From: Bordetella parapertussis
Lineage (GTDB): Bacteria; Bacteroidota; Bacteroidia; Chitinophagales; Chitinophagaceae
Direction of reading: 5' to 3'
Assembly: GCA_943331005.2 (NCBI GenBank)
Contig: CALQJX020000032.1
Coordinates: 1-35,181, forward strand
DNA length: 35,181 nucleotides
Shown piece after piece: positions 31,189-35,181 of this stretch. The position numbers and the translations under genes are program-made. Below the pieces are notes generated by a model. It ran no database searches. It was not told where the DNA came from and was given only the letters and a program-made list of their open reading frames with translations. Every line of letters begins with the position of its first letter. The first letter of the stretch is position 1.

Positions 31189-34100
31189 ATGAGTTTGAAG
31201 CAGGTTTTAACATTGCTGGGATTGTTCGGTTCGCTGATGAGTGAGGCACAGCTGAAGGATAATGCCTACCGCAGCAGCAACAACAAATACTATTGGCAGA
31301 ACAGAAAGCCCGATGCCGCCTACTGGCAACAGGATGTGAACTACAGGATCTATGCCAAGGTGAATGAGACAGAGCATGTAATAGAAGGTGCTGAAGAGCT
31401 TACCTACTGGAACAACTCGCCCGATACTCTTCAATATGTATATTTCCACCTTTACCAGAATGCCTTTATTAAAGGCTCTTATCTGCGCGATCTGGAACTG
31501 GCCAATAAAGTGAATTCCCGCATGGGCAAGAACGAGGCCGCCGGACTGGGTATAGTGCTGGACAAAGTGCAGGTAGACGGACAGGCTGCCCGTACTGAGC
31601 TGGATAATACCATAATGAAAGTATACCTGCAGCAACCATTGTTGCCGGGTGCCAAAGTGGTGATAAAGATGGGTTTCAATACCTATTACGATATGGGTTC
31701 TACCCGCCGCCGCATGAAGATGTACCCTGCATGGGGCTTCATGCACTACAATGGCTGCCAGTGGTACCCTAAGGTGTGTGTCTATGACCGCATGCATGGC
31801 TGGGATACCTACCAGCACCTGAACCGTGAATTTTATGGCGACTATGGTCTGTTTGATGTAACCCTCGATTTCCCCTCGAACTATGTGGTAGAGGCCAGCG
31901 GCGAACTGGAGAACAGAAAAGAAGTACTGCCCGATACACTAAGGGCAAAACTGGACCTGAAGAATTTTGCCAATAAAAAGTCGAGCGAACTACCATCCAT
32001 CATTACCCCCTATGTAAAAGGACAGCGCAAAAAATGGCATTTTGTGGCCAACAATGTGCACGACTTCGCATTTACCGGAGATCCTTCTTACCGCATAGGC
32101 ACCGAATACTGGAAGGGTGTGGAGTGTGTGGCCATAGTGCAGGAGCCACATGCTGCCGGCTGGCAGAATGCCCCTGACTATGTTACAAAGATCATTAAGA
32201 CCTTCTCTGAGGGGATAGGCATGTATTGCTACCCTAAGATAGTTGCCGCAGATGCTGCAGACGGTATGGAATACCCTATGCTGACTCTGGACGGCGGTGC
32301 CGACCCGGGTTACCGTGGCTTGCTGGTGCACGAGATAGCACACAACTGGTTCTATGGGCAGGTGGGCAGCAACGAAACCTACCGTGCCGCTATGGATGAG
32401 GGCTTTACTCAGTTCCTTACTGCCCTGGGGCTGCGCCGAATAGATGGTGATAATCTGATTACCGGTAAATCAAGGTCTGGCTACAGGAATCATTTTGCAC
32501 AGCCTACCAATGTGCTGGATCTGCGGGTGCTCAATGCCTATACCAGCAGTGCGCTGAACCAGAACGAACTTTCCATCAATACCCATTCCGACGACTTCCA
32601 TAGTGCATTGGGTCAGGGAGGCGGCTACGGAGCGGTTTATTACAAAACTGCCAGTATGCTCTACAATCTGGAGTATGTGCTGGGCGACTCTCTGTTCGAA
32701 AAAGCCATGATGCACTACTTCGACCAATGGAAGTTTACACACCCCTATTTCGAAGATTTCAGGGCCTCTATGATACAGTATACCAAGGTAGACCTATCCT
32801 GGTTCTTCGATCAGTGGTTCGAGACTACCAAGCCGCTCGACTATGGCATTACCGGTATTCGCAAGATAAGGGGCACCGACAGTTTCTCTATCAATTTCCG
32901 CCGCAGGGGCCAGATGCAGATGCCTGTAGATTTCACCGTTACCGGCAGGAACGGCCTCAGCAAGAGCTACCACATACCCAACACCAACTGGTTTACCAAG
33001 AGCAGCAATGCAGCTACACTACCAGCATGGTATGGCTGGGGCAAGCTGCACGAAGACTATACGGCTACCATACACATGCCCGGCGGCCTAAAACATGTGC
33101 AGATAGATACTACCAACCGACTTGCTGACCGCAACATGGTAGACAACTACAAGACCCGTGGCATGCTGCTGAGCCCCAAGGCTATAAAAACCATGTTTGA
33201 CGGTGGCCTGAATGGCCCTACAGACCGCAAACACTACAGAATGTATATGCGCCCCGATGCCTGGTGGAACCCTATTGATGGTATAAAAGCAGGCCTGCAC
33301 TTGGAGGGCGACTACCTCTCTACCATGTACAAGCTGGATGCAAGCATCTGGTGGAACACCCATCTGCTGCAGCAGGATGCCTACAAGTCTTTCAAGGGCG
33401 AAGGATATTACGACCGCTACAAACCGGTAAACTATTCTGTTAACTACAATTCACCTATTACCCGCAACATGCCCAAGCTGCATTTACAGGTAAACAGCAG
33501 ATACCTGGACGGACTGTGGTGCAACAGGGCGGGCTTCAACTGGCTGCTTAGCGACAAGAACACTGTGCAGCTATACGGACAAATGCTGTGGCGCGCAACC
33601 ACCAACGATCTTGCGTACCTCAACGATCCGGCCGAATGGAGCAGCACTCCGGGCCGCAAGAACAATTCTATAAATGCAGCCTGGACACACCACTACGAAT
33701 ACTTCCACGGTCAGGGTCGCTACACCATAAGCGTACGTGCACCAATGTTGCAGAAAGATGCACTACCCTTCGGCTACTCATGGGCGCAGCTGGAATCTGT
33801 GAACTATGGCTACCTGGACAAGCTGGAGATACGCACCCGCATCTTCGGCCGCTTTGGTCTGGGCAGGCAAATGCCTTATGAGAGCATGCTGTTTATGGCT
33901 GGTGCCAGCCCCGAGGAGCAGATGGAGAACAAGTATACCCGCAGCATAGGCTTTGCTCCGGCCGACTGGCGCGGCACATCGCTCTATGATGTGAACCACC
34001 TGCAGCAGGGCGGCGGACTGAACCTGCGTGGCTATGCCGGCTACTATGCACCAGACGAATTTAAGAATGGCCTGCTCACAGGCTACAAAGGCCGCAGCGG

Positions 34101-34452
34101 TGCCGCGGTGAATGTGGAAGTAGGTTTCGATAACTACATACAATGGCGCCCGCGCCTAACCCGCAACTGGCTGAAGGCAAACCTCTATGCATTTGGCGAT
34201 GCTGGTATTATGGAGCTAAGCCAGTATTCCTTCACCAACCTGCATGTTACAGTTCCCACTACCACCTGGGGCACCGTACATGCCGATGCCGGTGCCGGAT
34301 GCGCATTCACCATTAAGAACTGGGGCGTATTCGAAAAAGCAAAACCACTCACAATACGTGTAGACTTCCCTGTGTTCCTCAATCGCCCACCCTACGGCAA
34401 CAGCGAGTACACAGCACTGAGGTATGTAATAGGTATCAACAGAGCGTTTTAA
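31189..34452 (+). CDS. M1 family metallopeptidase with C-terminal beta-barrel-like domain
   Basis: A signal peptide (1-20, ending SEAQ) is followed by an M1 aminopeptidase region of about 600 residues. This has the N-terminal beta domain (YFHLYQNAF, YYDMGSTRRRMKMYP), an exopeptidase-type motif DGMEYPMLTLDGG near 361, and the zinc site HEIAHNWF with H381, E382, H385 and E404 (MDEGFTQF). Residues about 640-1087 are rich in alternating aromatic strands (WWNPIDGIKAGLHLEGDYLS) and end in Phe (YVIGINRAF), the usual end of an outer-membrane barrel. At 1087 residues it is far longer than plain M1 enzymes. It probably trims peptides at the cell surface or in the periplasm while anchored in the outer membrane (inference). 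Confidence 0.85.
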   Translation: MSLKQVLTLLGLFGSLMSEAQLKDNAYRSSNNKYYWQNRKPDAAYWQQDVNYRIYAKVNETEHVIEGAEELTYWNNSPDTLQYVYFHLYQNAFIKGSYLRDLELANKVNSRMGKNEAAGLGIVLDKVQVDGQAARTELDNTIMKVYLQQPLLPGAKVVIKMGFNTYYDMGSTRRRMKMYPAWGFMHYNGCQWYPKVCVYDRMHGWDTYQHLNREFYGDYGLFDVTLDFPSNYVVEASGELENRKEVLPDTLRAKLDLKNFANKKSSELPSIITPYVKGQRKKWHFVANNVHDFAFTGDPSYRIGTEYWKGVECVAIVQEPHAAGWQNAPDYVTKIIKTFSEGIGMYCYPKIVAADAADGMEYPMLTLDGGADPGYRGLLVHEIAHNWFYGQVGSNETYRAAMDEGFTQFLTALGLRRIDGDNLITGKSRSGYRNHFAQPTNVLDLRVLNAYTSSALNQNELSINTHSDDFHSALGQGGGYGAVYYKTASMLYNLEYVLGDSLFEKAMMHYFDQWKFTHPYFEDFRASMIQYTKVDLSWFFDQWFETTKPLDYGITGIRKIRGTDSFSINFRRRGQMQMPVDFTVTGRNGLSKSYHIPNTNWFTKSSNAATLPAWYGWGKLHEDYTATIHMPGGLKHVQIDTTNRLADRNMVDNYKTRGMLLSPKAIKTMFDGGLNGPTDRKHYRMYMRPDAWWNPIDGIKAGLHLEGDYLSTMYKLDASIWWNTHLLQQDAYKSFKGEGYYDRYKPVNYSVNYNSPITRNMPKLHLQVNSRYLDGLWCNRAGFNWLLSDKNTVQLYGQMLWRATTNDLAYLNDPAEWSSTPGRKNNSINAAWTHHYEYFHGQGRYTISVRAPMLQKDALPFGYSWAQLESVNYGYLDKLEIRTRIFGRFGLGRQMPYESMLFMAGASPEEQMENKYTRSIGFAPADWRGTSLYDVNHLQQGGGLNLRGYAGYYAPDEFKNGLLTGYKGRSGAAVNVEVGFDNYIQWRPRLTRNWLKANLYAFGDAGIMELSQYSFTNLHVTVPTTTWGTVHADAGAGCAFTIKNWGVFEKAKPLTIRVDFPVFLNRPPYGNSEYTALRYVIGINRAF

Positions 34453-34515
34453 TGCACTGTATGAGTAACAAAAAGAAGAATGTGATAAAACTATTAAAAA
34501 ATTGTGCTTCAGAAT

Positions 34516-34546
34516 TTTGTGCTTCATGCAAAGGTGCGTAATATTG
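34516..34546 (+). promoter_or_regulatory. tRNA-Gln promoter
   Basis: TTTG (34516-34519), a 19-bp spacer and TAATATTG (34539-34546, one mismatch) lie 20 bp before the tRNA. Confidence 0.65.
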
Positions 34547-34565
34547 CACCCTCGTAGCACAAAAC

Positions 34566-34636
34566 AGTTCGATTGTGTAACGGTAGCACAACAGACTCTG
34601 ACTCTGTTTGTCTAGGTTCGAATCCTAGTCGAACTA
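34566..34636 (+). tRNA. tRNA-Gln (anticodon CTG)
   Basis: A full cloverleaf: acceptor AGTTCGA/TCGAACT, D stem GTGT/GCAC, anticodon stem ACAGA/TCTGT with loop CTCTGAC (anticodon CTG, reads CAG), a 4-nt variable loop and T stem CTAGG/CCTAG around TTCGAAT. Discriminator A; CCA is not encoded. CTG is the second Gln isoacceptor beside the universal TTG type. Confidence 0.94.
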
Positions 34637-34648
34637 CTTAACAAAAAG

Positions 34649-34690
34649 AAAAGCCTTGATAGTATTAACTTTCAAGGCTTTTTCATTTTA
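34649..34690 (+). terminator. Terminator of tRNA-Gln
   Basis: The 11-bp stem AAAAGCCTTGA/TCAAGGCTTTT (34649-34659 with 34672-34682) with a 12-nt loop and T-rich tail lies 12 bp after the tRNA. Confidence 0.88.
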
Positions 34691-34868
34691 GATGGTACAA
34701 CATAGGTACAACATTTGAGAAAACAGGTCTTACCCAAGTTGCTGCCATAATGTCACCTCCACTTCTCCTACTGGTGCTTTTACACATTATATGTTTACCT
34801 GGATGCAATAGCATTTTATCGCTGAGAGGGAATGGTTTCATACATAGTAGCTATAATGGATTATACAA
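34683..34868. other. Gap after tRNA-Gln, no gene seen
   Basis: Contains a direct repeat GGTACAACAT at 34694-34703 and 34705-34714. No open frame of note, integrase fragment or copy of the tRNA 3' end was found. Confidence 0.5.
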
Positions 34869-34895
34869 AAAAAGCCGGCAAAGTGCCGGCTTTTT
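34869..34895. terminator. Terminator of the T9SS cargo gene
   Basis: The 12-bp stem AAAAAGCCGGCA/TGCCGGCTTTTT (34869-34880 with 34884-34895) with a 3-nt loop has T-runs on both strands. It lies 92 bp past the stop of the minus-strand gene at 34988. Confidence 0.88.
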
Positions 34896-34987
34896 AGTTT
34901 TATAGTAGGAGGGATAATTTACTTTAAGTAACCAAATGTTATTCAACTAAAATTTACTTTTATATCACAATTGCATATATCATATTA

Positions 34988-35181
34988 TTACGGCTGATAC
35001 AACAACCTGATCACTTTAACTGCCCCGTCTACAGGTATGAACCTACCCATGTAGGTGCCTGCTGCAAGTTCACCAGGTATTGCTATTATGTTCTGCCCTA
35101 CTGCTATTTCATATTGAGCGATCAGCTTACCATCTATTCCTATCAGCGCAAATATGCCCGACTGTGATGATTCTATGTTCA
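34988..35181 (-). CDS. C-terminus of a T9SS-sorted secreted protein (5' part outside window)
   Basis: Sixty-three residues and the stop are visible, in frame with the right edge. They read as a type IX secretion C-terminal (Por/type A) domain: SGIFALIGIDGKLIAQYEIA, then a glycine turn, then ELAAGTYMGRFIPVDG and KVIRLLYQP. The GK-x-I strand, LAAGTY and the final basic strand are the family hallmarks. This domain directs crossing of the outer membrane and is then cleaved. What the passenger does cannot be seen. Confidence 0.8.
   Translation of the reverse strand, partial: NIESSQSGIFALIGIDGKLIAQYEIAVGQNIIAIPGELAAGTYMGRFIPVDGAVKVIRLLYQP

Noticed and set aside
34566..34720. tRNA-Gln as an integration site for a mobile element
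   Set aside because: No repeat of the tRNA 3' end and no integrase were found in the remaining 460 bp; the GGTACAACAT direct repeat alone is not enough.

Overview
The window looks like a chromosomal piece of a Bacteroidota bacterium, probably close to the Chitinophagales/Chitinophagaceae (inference). The evidence is many promoters with a TAnnTTTG -7 box, some with TTTG about 19-21 bp upstream; few Shine-Dalgarno sites; a type IX secretion (T9SS) C-terminal domain at the right edge; a giant secreted Ig-like-repeat protein at the left edge; and the rpsU-xerC-hpf order common in this phylum.

Layout. 1-4912 (-): 5' part of a very large secreted protein, 1637 codons without a stop, with a signal peptide, a lectin-like domain and about 15 Ig-like repeats. 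5161-6798 (-): rpsU, xerC, hpf with promoter, internal hairpin and terminator. 6901-10511 (+): sugar-phosphate transferase, DUF1697 protein, LiaF-like membrane protein, DUF4288 protein, dusB. 10572-12566: divergent DoxX-like/HxlR pair with an operator-like palindrome, phosphoesterase, NADP-binding oxidoreductase. 12699-16446: rocD facing pgk and gapA. 16447-19740: AT-rich accessory island of three unknown minus-strand genes, one with an Mrr_N-like winged helix, separated by related repeats and inverted repeats. 19869-24534: a secreted/membrane protein of unknown function, a YtxH/holin-like/unknown envelope operon, nadD and ffh. 24696-26573: hsp20, then 1.2 kb without a normal gene but with structured repeats, mini-ORFs and a strong plus-strand terminator. 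26598-34452: RRM RNA-binding protein, small lipoproteins, sucC, a fatty-acid desaturase, and an M1 peptidase with a probable outer-membrane barrel tail. 34566-34636: tRNA-Gln(CTG). 34988-35181 (-): C-terminus of a T9SS cargo protein.

Most of the window is housekeeping: translation (S21, HPF, DusB, tRNA-Gln), protein targeting (Ffh), glycolysis (GapA, Pgk), the TCA cycle (SucC), NAD synthesis (NadD), ornithine metabolism (RocD), membrane lipid and envelope upkeep, and heat shock (Hsp20). The least explained parts are the 17.0-19.7 kb cassette-like array and the 25.3-26.5 kb presumed transcript. No CRISPR array, transposase, integrase or prophage structural gene was seen.
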